DNA of 27,562 bases, from IMG/VR virus record IMGVR_UViG_3300032516_004127, positions 1 through 27,562 of that record. The stretch is one strand, 5' to 3'. Below the pieces are notes generated by a model. That model had not been told where the DNA came from, made no database searches, and saw only the letters and a list, made by a program, of their open reading frames with translations. Within the stretch, counting starts at the first letter, position 1. Every line of letters begins with the position of its first letter. Shown in pieces: positions 8,758 to 16,105 of this stretch. The position numbers and the translations under genes are program-made. This stretch comes from a virus.

Positions 8758-9797
8758 CCCTATGGCTTTCACCATAAGCCGGACTATACCACTATCTCTT
8801 TGGAGATACTCCTTGGTAGTCTCTGGGGCCCATTTTCATGTGCCTGCTGATTGTCCATTGTCACATCCTTTGAATTTTTACTCTTTGGTATCAAAGGCTT
8901 TAGGAGTTTCCAGCATATTCGGAGTTTGCTTACCACATCGCTATGGTAAGGGGCAAGCTATTTACCCAACATGTCATTAAAACTAAATTTTTGCATACCT
9001 CCCCCGATTAGCTATTTTATAGAGCATCGAACCCTCTATATAAGGGGCAATTAAATCGATAAGTTTTTCGGCTTCGGCTGCCAAGAACTTAATATAGGGA
9101 TACCTTTTACCATTTTTATATTCAGCGGTATATTCAATCTTACAATTTACATTCCATACTTCTTTAAAATATTGAATGATGGCATTGTGTTCTTCAATGG
9201 AAAAATCACAGGTCATCAACCTAACACCACCATACTGAACTTTATGGGCATCATCTTGATACCAAATCGCGATGCCCAGAAGAGTTAACTTATTTAGACT
9301 ATCCCGAGTTACATGCTTTTTGTCAGTGTAAAATTCCTTACGAAGAATTCCAAGACTTCGAAAAGAACTGGTATCTATGCGGCATTCTGTTTTACCCGTT
9401 TTTTTACTAATGGGGTACGAAAACCGAGGCTGCAACCTGACCAACTTATTTGCTTTCCATCTTAGGTATTGCTCTTGCTTAAGCCCATGTCCTTCAGCAA
9501 AATAAGATGTTATACTGCTTCTATTATATAAACCACCATCACCTAGAATACTACCTCTAATCACTTGTTCTTCTTCCTGTGTGAGATGGTCGTCAATTAA
9601 ATCGAGATTATGCCCAACCCTGTTTGCATCTATAACACTTCTGGGTTGAATACCAAACTTCCTCATCCATCTATGGATTGTGATGCCACCAACCCCCACC
9701 TCTTTTCCTATTTCATGAGTTGATTTTCTATTCTGATTATATTCCTGTTCCAAGAAGATTTCAATCGGCAGCCCCACCTTCTCTTCGATCTGCCTGA
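8758..9797 (-). ncRNA. Group I self-splicing intron
   Basis: The core is compact and 3' of the homing endonuclease. Landmarks on the minus strand: P2 CTTACCA (8950-8944) with TGGTAAG (8935-8929); P3 TGCTG (8915-8911) with CAGCA (8849-8845); P5 CCTTTG (8897-8892) with CAAAGG (8872-8867); P7 GACTA (8821-8817, in CAGAGACTA) with TAGTC (8786-8782, in TATAGTCC); P8 TATCTC with GAGATA around 8808-8793; P9 CTTATGG (8778-8772) with CCATAGG (8765-8759). The AATCAGCAG and TATAGTCC strings are typical of group I cores. The 3' end is placed at the G at 8758 and the 5' end at 9797 by reading frame and a 6-bp P1 (TAAAAT with GTTTTA at 8983-8978). Both ends are tentative, the 5' end more so. Confidence 0.82.
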
Positions 9798-9825
9798 TTT
9801 TACGCATCCCCTTGTATTTATCCAC
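8983..9825 (-). CDS. LAGLIDADG homing endonuclease in the group I intron
   Basis: This is an intron-borne nuclease that cleaves intron-less alleles to spread the intron. An N-terminal helix-turn-helix (residues about 32-60, STHEIGKEVGVGGITIHRW) is followed by two LAGLIDADG-type helices: IRGSILGDGG (89-98) and LLGIAIWYQDD (182-192). Two motifs in 280 residues indicate a monomeric enzyme. The start is a GTG at 9825 with GAGG seven bases upstream; the ATG at 9807 has AAGGGG directly against it, too close to be a good SD. The frame therefore begins in what may be exon 1 and runs into the intron, and its stop (8985-8983) touches the candidate P1 strand. The gene sits 5' of P2, that is in the P1 loop. 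Confidence 0.88.
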   Translation of the reverse strand: MDKYKGMRKIRQIEEKVGLPIEIFLEQEYNQNRKSTHEIGKEVGVGGITIHRWMRKFGIQPRSVIDANRVGHNLDLIDDHLTQEEEQVIRGSILGDGGLYNRSSITSYFAEGHGLKQEQYLRWKANKLVRLQPRFSYPISKKTGKTECRIDTSSFRSLGILRKEFYTDKKHVTRDSLNKLTLLGIAIWYQDDAHKVQYGGVRLMTCDFSIEEHNAIIQYFKEVWNVNCKIEYTAEYKNGKRYPYIKFLAAEAEKLIDLIAPYIEGSMLYKIANRGRYAKI

Positions 9826-9827
9826 AA

Positions 9828-10310
9828 TTATTCCTCAATCCAATGTTCGTCGTACCCGTCTTCTTGTTCTATAATACCCAGCTGTTGTAGCTTATTTAGA
9901 AACCGACTCTCTTTGTAAAGATTTAACTTATGTCTAGTAATAATCTTGCGGAAAATAATATTAATGTCTGGATTGTTTTCGCGTCTGCAATGCTCCAAGA
10001 ATTCCTCGGACAAGGAGTTATAAAATTCATCTTCATTTGGAGAAGCAGCAGCGAATGAGCCAATCACATATTGAGCACCTTGACCTGTTATTGTTCCTGG
10101 TTGTTCAATATATGATGCAACAGTAATATTTGATCTGCTTAATTCATCGAAATAAACATTAGCGAATACAAGAGCTTCATTATAATTTTCTGTTTTATGT
10201 GTGAAACCCTTGACATACCTATTTTGGGAGTCTGTTACAGAGACACGATAATAAAGTGTCTTTGCATCATCTTTGGCTTCTAAATTGACTGTGTAGTCTG
10301 GGTTTAACAT
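9828..10310 (-). CDS. Unknown 160-residue late protein
   Basis: Not recognised. The sequence is acidic, with a beta-rich N-terminal half (YYRVSVTDSQNRYVKGF) and a helical C-terminal part ending SRFLNKLQQLGIIEQEDG, which reads like a small winged-helix fold. The start at 10310 has no SD; it lies six bases after the previous stop (GCATAACATTTTATG), so translational coupling is likely. The last codons supply the GAGG used by the GTG at 9825. It has no LD-G-EAD module and no Cys pair. Its very end is one candidate 5' exon for the downstream intron, but it reads as a complete protein. Confidence 0.78.
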   Translation of the reverse strand: MLNPDYTVNLEAKDDAKTLYYRVSVTDSQNRYVKGFTHKTENYNEALVFANVYFDELSRSNITVASYIEQPGTITGQGAQYVIGSFAAASPNEDEFYNSLSEEFLEHCRRENNPDINIIFRKIITRHKLNLYKESRFLNKLQQLGIIEQEDGYDEHWIEE

Positions 10311-10316
10311 AAAATG

Positions 10317-10982
10317 TTATGCAAAATATTGCTTAATCATATCAAAAGAACCTTCATTAGCAACGAAGGAACCGGTGATTGGGTAGCCCATGTCTCTCAT
10401 TATTTGTTGTATTGAGAAAGTCTCACGTTCGTTAATATCAAACTTTGTGGCGAGTTTCTTAAATGTGTCTTCAATGTTCTTACCATTTGCTACCTTTGCA
10501 TTTACACAAAGACGAGCAATGGCAAACAGGAATGGATCAACAACGTAAACGAATGCTGTTCCCTTTGATGCAGTCTTCAAAAGACCAGCCCGACTTGCTG
10601 CTGTTTTTAGTTGGTCTCTTACAACACTAACTGCTTCTTCTACCCTATCAAGAACTTCCAGCTGATTCATATTCAGTTCAGCGTGGTCGGCATCAGCAGT
10701 TGCTCCATCAATAATCTCTTTTTCAAGATTATCATAGAAGGCAATAGCTCGACGAAGACTATTAACATTAGAAGGAAGGATTTCTGGAGCAGAACGGGAC
10801 AACTTCACACAATACTTCACAAAGTCGTCAGCGTTTGTCCAAGCACCCACCTGAATCAGCTGTTTGGATTCTACAGGAGAATCCTCAACAACCATAATAT
10901 GTTCTTTTACATTATCTTCATCAACAACAATATCCTTTGGCTGAAGATCTTCTTCCCTGACTTCGATTGCCTTTTTTTCCAT
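10317..10982 (-). CDS. Unknown 221-residue late protein
   Basis: Not recognised. AAGGAG seven bases before the ATG at 10982 fixes this start over a TTG six bases earlier. The first 45 residues are strongly acidic, then mainly helical. The middle contains two K-x-A strings (QLKTAASRAG and LLKTASKG, about 126-141), similar to those in neighbouring proteins. The segment 143-160 (AFVYVVDPFLFAIARLCV) is hydrophobic but broken by Asp-Pro and is more likely a buried helix than a membrane span. The ordered C-terminus ends in QYFA. It lies between the 425- and 160-residue genes of the late block. Confidence 0.8.
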   Translation of the reverse strand: MEKKAIEVREEDLQPKDIVVDEDNVKEHIMVVEDSPVESKQLIQVGAWTNADDFVKYCVKLSRSAPEILPSNVNSLRRAIAFYDNLEKEIIDGATADADHAELNMNQLEVLDRVEEAVSVVRDQLKTAASRAGLLKTASKGTAFVYVVDPFLFAIARLCVNAKVANGKNIEDTFKKLATKFDINERETFSIQQIMRDMGYPITGSFVANEGSFDMIKQYFA

Positions 10983-11034
10983 GATCAAACTCCTTGTCCT
11001 ATTGTGATTTCCAAATTTATTTTAATTGGTGTTC

Positions 11035-12312
11035 CTACCAGTTCTTTACTTCTTCTGATTCTTCAGATGGACGCGCTCTTCCTTTTAATCCCTCACCTCG
11101 TCCAGGTACAGGTTTAGTAACTTTTGGGACCACTGGGGCAGCAGGTGTAGCAACAGGTGTACTCGTCATTTGACGAGCTGTATCTAGTAATTTTGTGAGT
11201 TGGTCTGGCTTTAAATTAAGTTTATTTAATTCCTCAACCAATTTAATTGAATCTGTTGGTATCAGTTGTGTCTTTTCCATTTCCCCTGTTGGCTGTTCTT
11301 CTTGGGCTTTTGGTGCTGTTGGCTGCTCTTCTGGTGTTGCCTCTGGTTGTGCTGCTGGTGCTAGAACCTGTAGTTGTGGCGAAAGTCCCTTCATATTATT
11401 CTGGAAAGCTTCTGTTGCTTGTCGGAAAGCTGGTATATATTTTGACAAATCACCCATATTTTTACCAGATGCCTGTAGAGCATCATAGGCAGCCTTTAAT
11501 GTATTCACAAGATTCCAGTGGGCTTGAGCTTTTTCTTGATACTTTGGATCTAATATACTCTTCCACTTATCCTTGGTTTGTTGGAAGAACTGAGCAGTTT
11601 TAAGAACTTCTGTAATCTTATCAGCTACCTCAAATTCACCTTGCTCGTCCATTTTATCAGCAAGTTTAAGAAGTTGTGGAATAAGTGATGCTTTTAGGGC
11701 AGCACCTGGTTGAGCTGATTGAGCTGCTGGTTGAGTTACTGGTTGAGCTGCTGGCTGCTGACCTGCTGGTGCTGCTTTAAGAGTATCTGCTTTTTGTTGC
11801 CATCTACTTTGGACATCTTGTACTGCCTTATCAGCTGCTCCAAGAGCAGGACCAATACTATCTTGTATACTCTGAATGACTTGTTTTACTTCTTGGTCGT
11901 ATTGGGGAGTACCTAACCGCTTATGAGCATCAGACAATCTCTTTAGAGCATCATTGATTTGCTTGACAAGGTCCCAGTGATTCTGGCGTACTTTTGTCAT
12001 AGCACCACGGGTATCTTTGTCCATTTCCTTTTCAGTCTGATACCAATTCTTAAGTTGCTGCCCCTTCTCTTTCATCCATTGCCATTGTGCTTCTTTCTGG
12101 AGTACTTTATCAAGAGCATCAGCAAGTTCTGGATGTCCAGACTCGTCAAGTTGGTTTGCCAAAGCAATAATTCTTTGAATGGTTTCTGCTTTCTTCTTGT
12201 CGTGCTTCTCTTTCTTGAGACCTGTACTTTTTGTGCAGATGGCCCAAGCCTCTGATTCTGATTTACCTGAATCTTGCACTTTCTTTACACAGTCCATTAA
12301 TTTCTTTGGCAT
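11035..12312 (-). CDS. Two-repeat helical late protein with SAWAIC-type N-terminal motif
   Basis: 425 residues; AGGGAG seven bases before the ATG supports the start. Residues 1-32 (MPKKLMDCVKKVQDSG, then AWAICTKSTG) match a short motif common at the start of phage and bacterial proteins of unknown role. Two diverged tandem repeats follow, each made of the LD-G-EAD module, a Trp-rich linker and a helix pair: 46-175 (IALANQLDESG, QNHWDLVKQI) and 210-312 (LKLADKMDEQG, QAHWNLVNTL). They are joined by a Pro/Ala/Gln linker (180-205). Each module is followed by a K-x-AQ string (QKEAQ, LKTAQ). The C-terminus is Pro- and Arg-rich. No enzyme motif is seen; a structural or scaffold-interacting role is plausible. 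Confidence 0.85.
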   Translation of the reverse strand: MPKKLMDCVKKVQDSGKSESEAWAICTKSTGLKKEKHDKKKAETIQRIIALANQLDESGHPELADALDKVLQKEAQWQWMKEKGQQLKNWYQTEKEMDKDTRGAMTKVRQNHWDLVKQINDALKRLSDAHKRLGTPQYDQEVKQVIQSIQDSIGPALGAADKAVQDVQSRWQQKADTLKAAPAGQQPAAQPVTQPAAQSAQPGAALKASLIPQLLKLADKMDEQGEFEVADKITEVLKTAQFFQQTKDKWKSILDPKYQEKAQAHWNLVNTLKAAYDALQASGKNMGDLSKYIPAFRQATEAFQNNMKGLSPQLQVLAPAAQPEATPEEQPTAPKAQEEQPTGEMEKTQLIPTDSIKLVEELNKLNLKPDQLTKLLDTARQMTSTPVATPAAPVVPKVTKPVPGRGEGLKGRARPSEESEEVKNW

Positions 12313-12324
12313 AAACCCACTCCC

Positions 12325-13038
12325 TTATCCATATAAACTATAATAGCTAAAATCGTGGTATTGATAATAATTCCTATCCAAATTAACAGTATTAAACCCC
12401 TCAAACAACCTAGGATAGATAGGGCTACCTCTGTACATCTTTGGCATTGCTCGTCCAGAAACTTCAGTCCCAAAATTACAATTTACTGCTTCTTTTCCAT
12501 CAAGAATTTGGGCAGCAAATGGACAGGGCTTACCTGTTCTGTATTTTTTAAATAGTCTTACATTTTGCTTAAATTCTGCTGGACGAGAATCCATTTCTTG
12601 GATTGCTTCTGCTCCAACACTTTCACAAGCGCTTGGAATTGGCAAACCAAATGGACATCTTTGTTCTGAATCTAGATTGTCTTTTCTTATAACTGCTTTC
12701 TTGCAAAAACCACAAACTGAAGCAAGATTGTGCTTGATTTTATACATTGACAAAATAGAATCAATAGCACTTTGTTGCTCAAATGCCTCAATCTCAATCA
12801 CCTTATCAAGTTCGTCTGATATTTCTTTTTGTCCTAACCTATCAAGTGTGTCAGATATTTTAATTAAATTGTCAAATGATCCTGTATAAATTTGAACATT
12901 TTCTTCTAGAGAAACATTATCTTCTTGCTTTATTTCTAACCCTATTTTAAGGGCAACATCTTCTATTTGTTGAGCGACAGAGTGTAATCCCTTAGCATCA
13001 ACAATGTTAGCAATAGAGATAAGTTTCTGCTTATCCAT
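12325..13038 (-). CDS. Cys-rich late protein with two LD-G-EAD modules
   Basis: 237 residues from the ATG at 13038; AAGAG lies nine bases upstream, in the end of the previous gene. Two modules are at the N-terminus: residues 4-33 (LISIANIVDAKG) and 57-88 (LIKISDTLDRLG). A Cys-rich part follows: C109 and C112 (CGFC), C128 and C138 (RCPFGLPIPSAC), C172 and C187. The CPFGLPIPSAC string suggests a structured metal or Fe-S site, but I cannot name the family. The tail is Tyr-rich (NYYQYHDFSYYSLYG). Function unknown; it sits among other module-bearing genes. Confidence 0.83.
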   Translation of the reverse strand: MDKQKLISIANIVDAKGLHSVAQQIEDVALKIGLEIKQEDNVSLEENVQIYTGSFDNLIKISDTLDRLGQKEISDELDKVIEIEAFEQQSAIDSILSMYKIKHNLASVCGFCKKAVIRKDNLDSEQRCPFGLPIPSACESVGAEAIQEMDSRPAEFKQNVRLFKKYRTGKPCPFAAQILDGKEAVNCNFGTEVSGRAMPKMYRGSPIYPRLFEGFNTVNLDRNYYQYHDFSYYSLYG

Positions 13039-13042
13039 CAAA

Positions 13043-13975
13043 TTATACTCTTGGTTGTGTTGGGACTGGTGGAGCAGACATTCCTGGTCTTCCTTCTGGT
13101 CTTATAGGAAGTTCTCGAGGTTTTGACACCTGCTTTCTCTGTCTTGGTACCTGACCCAACGAAGTATATACTTCCACCAATTTCTTGTGGATTCCATCAA
13201 TGTCGTCTAGTTCTTTTTTAATGATGTCAAGAATAGTGTCAGCTTCTGAATTGCGACCAAGAGCGATTAGATGACCACGAATTTTCATCATATTATCAAG
13301 ATGGACACCATAATTAAAAGCATCTAACTCTTCTTTTATCATTTCCATTATTGAGCCTAGGTTACCACTTGCTACTTCTTCTTCTGCTGCTTTTTTTGTT
13401 AGTGGTGTTTTGCCAAAAGAAGCAATAATAGAAACACTTCCTGCCATTATGTCTGCTATCTCAACCAGACCAGCCTTGCGGAAGATACCATTTGCTCTAT
13501 TGTGACGAGCCTCCATCAATTGAGGACGATTAAGAAGATTTACTTCTTCCTTTAGTTTTTGGAGAATACGACCAATATAAAGAGCTTTATCATTACTACC
13601 AGCAAGTAGTCCCTCGTCAATCATTTTATTGAGGAGACGCTCGGCAGAGTTGATTCTAGAACGCAGCTTTTTCTTCAACTCATTTAGTTGCCCTTCTTGA
13701 TTGGCAGCATTATAATCGTAAGCTGTTTTTTCCATGCTCATGTTATGTTGTCCTCGCTTATTGGTCTGTGTTAGTCTCCACCAATCTTTGAAACTATTTT
13801 GTTCCTGAAAATCCCACTTTTGAGTGAAATGATCAATTAACTTATCCATAGTATAATCTTTATAAAGTCTAGCAGCCATTTTGACTTTAATAGATGTTTC
13901 CTTCCACTTCTTTAAGTCGAAGGGAGGTTTTGGAGCACCTCTAAATCCTGTTGGATAAGCTTCTCGGTCCATCAT
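13043..13975 (-). CDS. Helical late protein with divergent LD-G-EAD module
   Basis: 310 residues, not recognised. The start overlaps the previous stop by one base (TAATG). Residues 1-75 contain aromatic and basic segments (LKKWKE, SFKDWWRLTQ). Residues 95-150 form long helices (LNELKKKLRSRINSAERLL). Two K-x-A strings occur (FRKAGL near 165, LTKKAAEEE at 192-200). The module is divergent (MMKIRGHLIALG, then SEADTILDIIKKEL, 229-256). The C-terminus (280-310) is Pro/Arg-rich and probably disordered. Its place directly after the putative small terminase suggests a packaging or prohead protein, but no family is recognised. Confidence 0.82.
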   Translation of the reverse strand: MMDREAYPTGFRGAPKPPFDLKKWKETSIKVKMAARLYKDYTMDKLIDHFTQKWDFQEQNSFKDWWRLTQTNKRGQHNMSMEKTAYDYNAANQEGQLNELKKKLRSRINSAERLLNKMIDEGLLAGSNDKALYIGRILQKLKEEVNLLNRPQLMEARHNRANGIFRKAGLVEIADIMAGSVSIIASFGKTPLTKKAAEEEVASGNLGSIMEMIKEELDAFNYGVHLDNMMKIRGHLIALGRNSEADTILDIIKKELDDIDGIHKKLVEVYTSLGQVPRQRKQVSKPRELPIRPEGRPGMSAPPVPTQPRV

Positions 13976-14754
13976 TAGGCCTTAATGTTTATGTTGACTT
14001 TCGGAGTATCATCTTCATCGTCTTCGTCGTTATCTTCAACTTCTTCTGCAAATTGTTGCTCATCTATACGAGCAGCTTGCATCTTCTCTGACATCTTATC
14101 CATAAAAGTTGACCAAATGTCAGGGCATAATTCACAGATTGTTTCGCGAAGTGCTGTCTTTATAATCTGAATTTCACGAGTGATACGACCAATGTCTATA
14201 TTTACATTTGTTTGTTGGTCGTTCTTTAATTTTTGTTCCATGTCAAAGGCATCTTTTAAGATAGCTCGCATGGCATTAAGTTGTTCTGTTATTACTTTTT
14301 CATTTAAATGGAATATCTTTTCACCTTCCATTATAGTAAGACGCTCTTGAAGTTTAAAATATATCTCTTCTAATCTTTGATTTGTGTTACTTATTTGTAG
14401 AGCGTAATTTTCGGCATACTTTGCTTTTGCTACTTGGTAGGCTGGTTCAGCATGGGCAACCTCAACAGCACGACGCTTTTTTTCTTCGTCTAACTTTACT
14501 TTTCGTTCTTTTTTAAGGTCAGCTAGTACTTCACCTTCAAGATTTAAGAAATTTTGTCGGTAAGCATTCAGGGTCATTTTATTGACCCATAACTTCTTAT
14601 TCTTGGAAAATTTTTGTTTGAGCCAATTAGCGACAGCTTCTACTGATTCACCCGCCAAGAGTCTTTCATCTATTTCATCCTTTGAGGGATGTTTTCTTAC
14701 TGATGCACCTGTGGCAGGATTGCTTTTTCTTTTTTCTTGACTTTCTTCGGTCAT
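13975..14754 (-). CDS. Helix-turn-helix plus coiled-coil protein, possible small terminase
   Basis: 259 residues; AAGG precedes the ATG by six bases. Residues 24-72 (DEIDERLLAGESVEAVANWL, then KMTLNAYRQNFL) look like a helix-turn-helix for DNA binding. Residues 75-200 are long charged helices suited to oligomerisation, and the tail is very acidic (EDNDEDDEDD) before a short ordered end. This order (N-terminal DNA-binding domain, central oligomerisation helices, C-terminal tail) is that of phage small terminases, which bind the packaging site and load TerL. There is no decisive motif, and it lies about 11 kb from terL, which is unusual, so the assignment stays tentative. Confidence 0.8.
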   Translation of the reverse strand: MTEESQEKRKSNPATGASVRKHPSKDEIDERLLAGESVEAVANWLKQKFSKNKKLWVNKMTLNAYRQNFLNLEGEVLADLKKERKVKLDEEKKRRAVEVAHAEPAYQVAKAKYAENYALQISNTNQRLEEIYFKLQERLTIMEGEKIFHLNEKVITEQLNAMRAILKDAFDMEQKLKNDQQTNVNIDIGRITREIQIIKTALRETICELCPDIWSTFMDKMSEKMQAARIDEQQFAEEVEDNDEDDEDDTPKVNINIKA

Positions 14755-14762
14755 ATTTAACC

Positions 14763-16091
14763 TTATTGTTGCACCCCTTGTCCTGGGATTGGTGCTGGTG
14801 GTACATTCATTTCATCGTGTACTTCTATTGTCTTTGGTTGCTCTGGAACTGCTTTGCTTGACTTCTCAATGAAGTCGTATGCTTCCTTGGCAGCAATCAT
14901 CAATGCCTTACCTTGGAATACACCATCGACAATTAAGCCAAGTACTTTTTTGGAATCTTCTTCACCACGAAGAGCCAAATCAATATCACGAGCTAATCTG
15001 TATTCCAAATTGGTATAGGCTTTCTTTGTAAAGTGTTTCACACTACCCTTCATTAGGAAGGGATGTGGACTTTGATAAAACTCTGGAAAATCTGGTGTCA
15101 TTTCAGCAACATTACCACCATTGTGTTCTTTGCCATCGTGGGTTTTAAAGCCCTTCTCATAATCGTAAATTTCACGATCAAGTGGGCACTGGAAGACACT
15201 ATCAGCTATACGATAAAGCGAAACACCAGGATGGTCTGGACAATAACGACTATGACGAATTGTTGGGGCAAACATCTTATCCATAATGCCAAGCGATTCT
15301 GCCTTCTTGGTGAATGGTTGGAAGCTTGCTTTCTTTTCTTTCTTGTCATCAGAATAAAGTTTTTCTGTTTCTTGATACTTTGTGTCTTTGTTCTCCTTGT
15401 ACTCTGGACATTTCTTGTTTTCGAAGGATTGTTGATTTGGAGTATCAAGGAACCCCTTTTGAGGGAAGGTCTTATTCCAATTTGGATTGGTTTGATTCTG
15501 AACACCAATCTTTGCCTCAACATCGTGTCCATCTGTATAACTGAACACTTCACCCTTCATTGGGCATTGATAGACACCATCTTTTACCCGACGCATCATA
15601 ACGCCAGGATGTTCTGGACAATAACGAGTCCATTCGAATGGTTCAGCATAAATACCAACGCTCTTTCGACCAATTGGTTCATATACAGTATCTGCTGTCT
15701 TTACCTGTTTATTGCTATTACCAACACTCCAACCCTCACCCTTTGCCTTATTAATTTCAGTTAGAGGATTTGGATAGTCAATACCAACAACTCGGCTACC
15801 ATTAAAGTCAATCCAACTTGCGACTGCCTCTGCTGTAACCTTTACTACCGCATCGCCAACCTCTAGAATACGGAACCTATTAGTCTTCATCCAGTTCTTT
15901 ACGAAACGTATGAAGTCTGAACCAACAGGAACACCTGCTGGAACTTTTGGCTGTACATCAGGATTCCACTTTTGAGCTGCTTCTTGGAGCCAAGCAGTTC
16001 CAATCTCAGCAACAAGTGAGTCCTGAGTGTCGGCCATTTGAGCCAACTTCCTTCTCTTCTCAGCACGAACTCTCAGTTCTTCTTTGTCCAT
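14763..16091 (-). CDS. Late protein with two CPxHPGV zinc motifs and two FTKKA sites
   Basis: Function unknown. I chose the ATG at 16091 because GAGGTGAG lies just upstream; an ATG at 16106 overlaps the previous stop but has no SD. Of 442 residues, two copies of a compact motif stand out: RYCPEHPGVMMRR, then VYQCPMKGE (157-180), and RYCPDHPGVSLYR, then VFQCPLDRE (283-306). The C, H, C pattern suggests metal binding, perhaps with a fourth ligand elsewhere. FTKKA appears at 260-264 and 354-358, each shortly before a new segment, so cleavage there would release domains. The central region 205-255 is polar and low-complexity; the C-terminus is Pro-rich (PPAPIPGQG). Confidence 0.86.
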   Translation of the reverse strand: MDKEELRVRAEKRRKLAQMADTQDSLVAEIGTAWLQEAAQKWNPDVQPKVPAGVPVGSDFIRFVKNWMKTNRFRILEVGDAVVKVTAEAVASWIDFNGSRVVGIDYPNPLTEINKAKGEGWSVGNSNKQVKTADTVYEPIGRKSVGIYAEPFEWTRYCPEHPGVMMRRVKDGVYQCPMKGEVFSYTDGHDVEAKIGVQNQTNPNWNKTFPQKGFLDTPNQQSFENKKCPEYKENKDTKYQETEKLYSDDKKEKKASFQPFTKKAESLGIMDKMFAPTIRHSRYCPDHPGVSLYRIADSVFQCPLDREIYDYEKGFKTHDGKEHNGGNVAEMTPDFPEFYQSPHPFLMKGSVKHFTKKAYTNLEYRLARDIDLALRGEEDSKKVLGLIVDGVFQGKALMIAAKEAYDFIEKSSKAVPEQPKTIEVHDEMNVPPAPIPGQGVQQ

Positions 16092-16105
16092 GGACTCACC
16101 TCTCA

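Noticed and set aside
8983-9825. An intein instead of an intron around the endonuclease.
   Set aside because: There are no intein splice-block residues (N-terminal Cys/Ser block, C-terminal His-Asn), the frame has its own stop, and an RNA core follows it.
8378-10385. A perfect 8-base match between TACCCAAT (10385-10378) and GTTGGGTA (8970-8963) as the 5' splice site pairing of the intron.
   Set aside because: It would place two intact genes inside the intron and cut the 221-residue gene before a natural-looking C-terminus. A chance match is more likely, although I cannot exclude it without RNA data.
15063-15764. A 233-residue plus-strand frame and a 115-residue minus-strand frame in another phase.
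   Set aside because: Both overlap the zinc-motif gene at 14763-16091, which has an SD and repeated motifs. The long antisense frame is Trp/Phe/Ile-rich, as expected of an antisense shadow.
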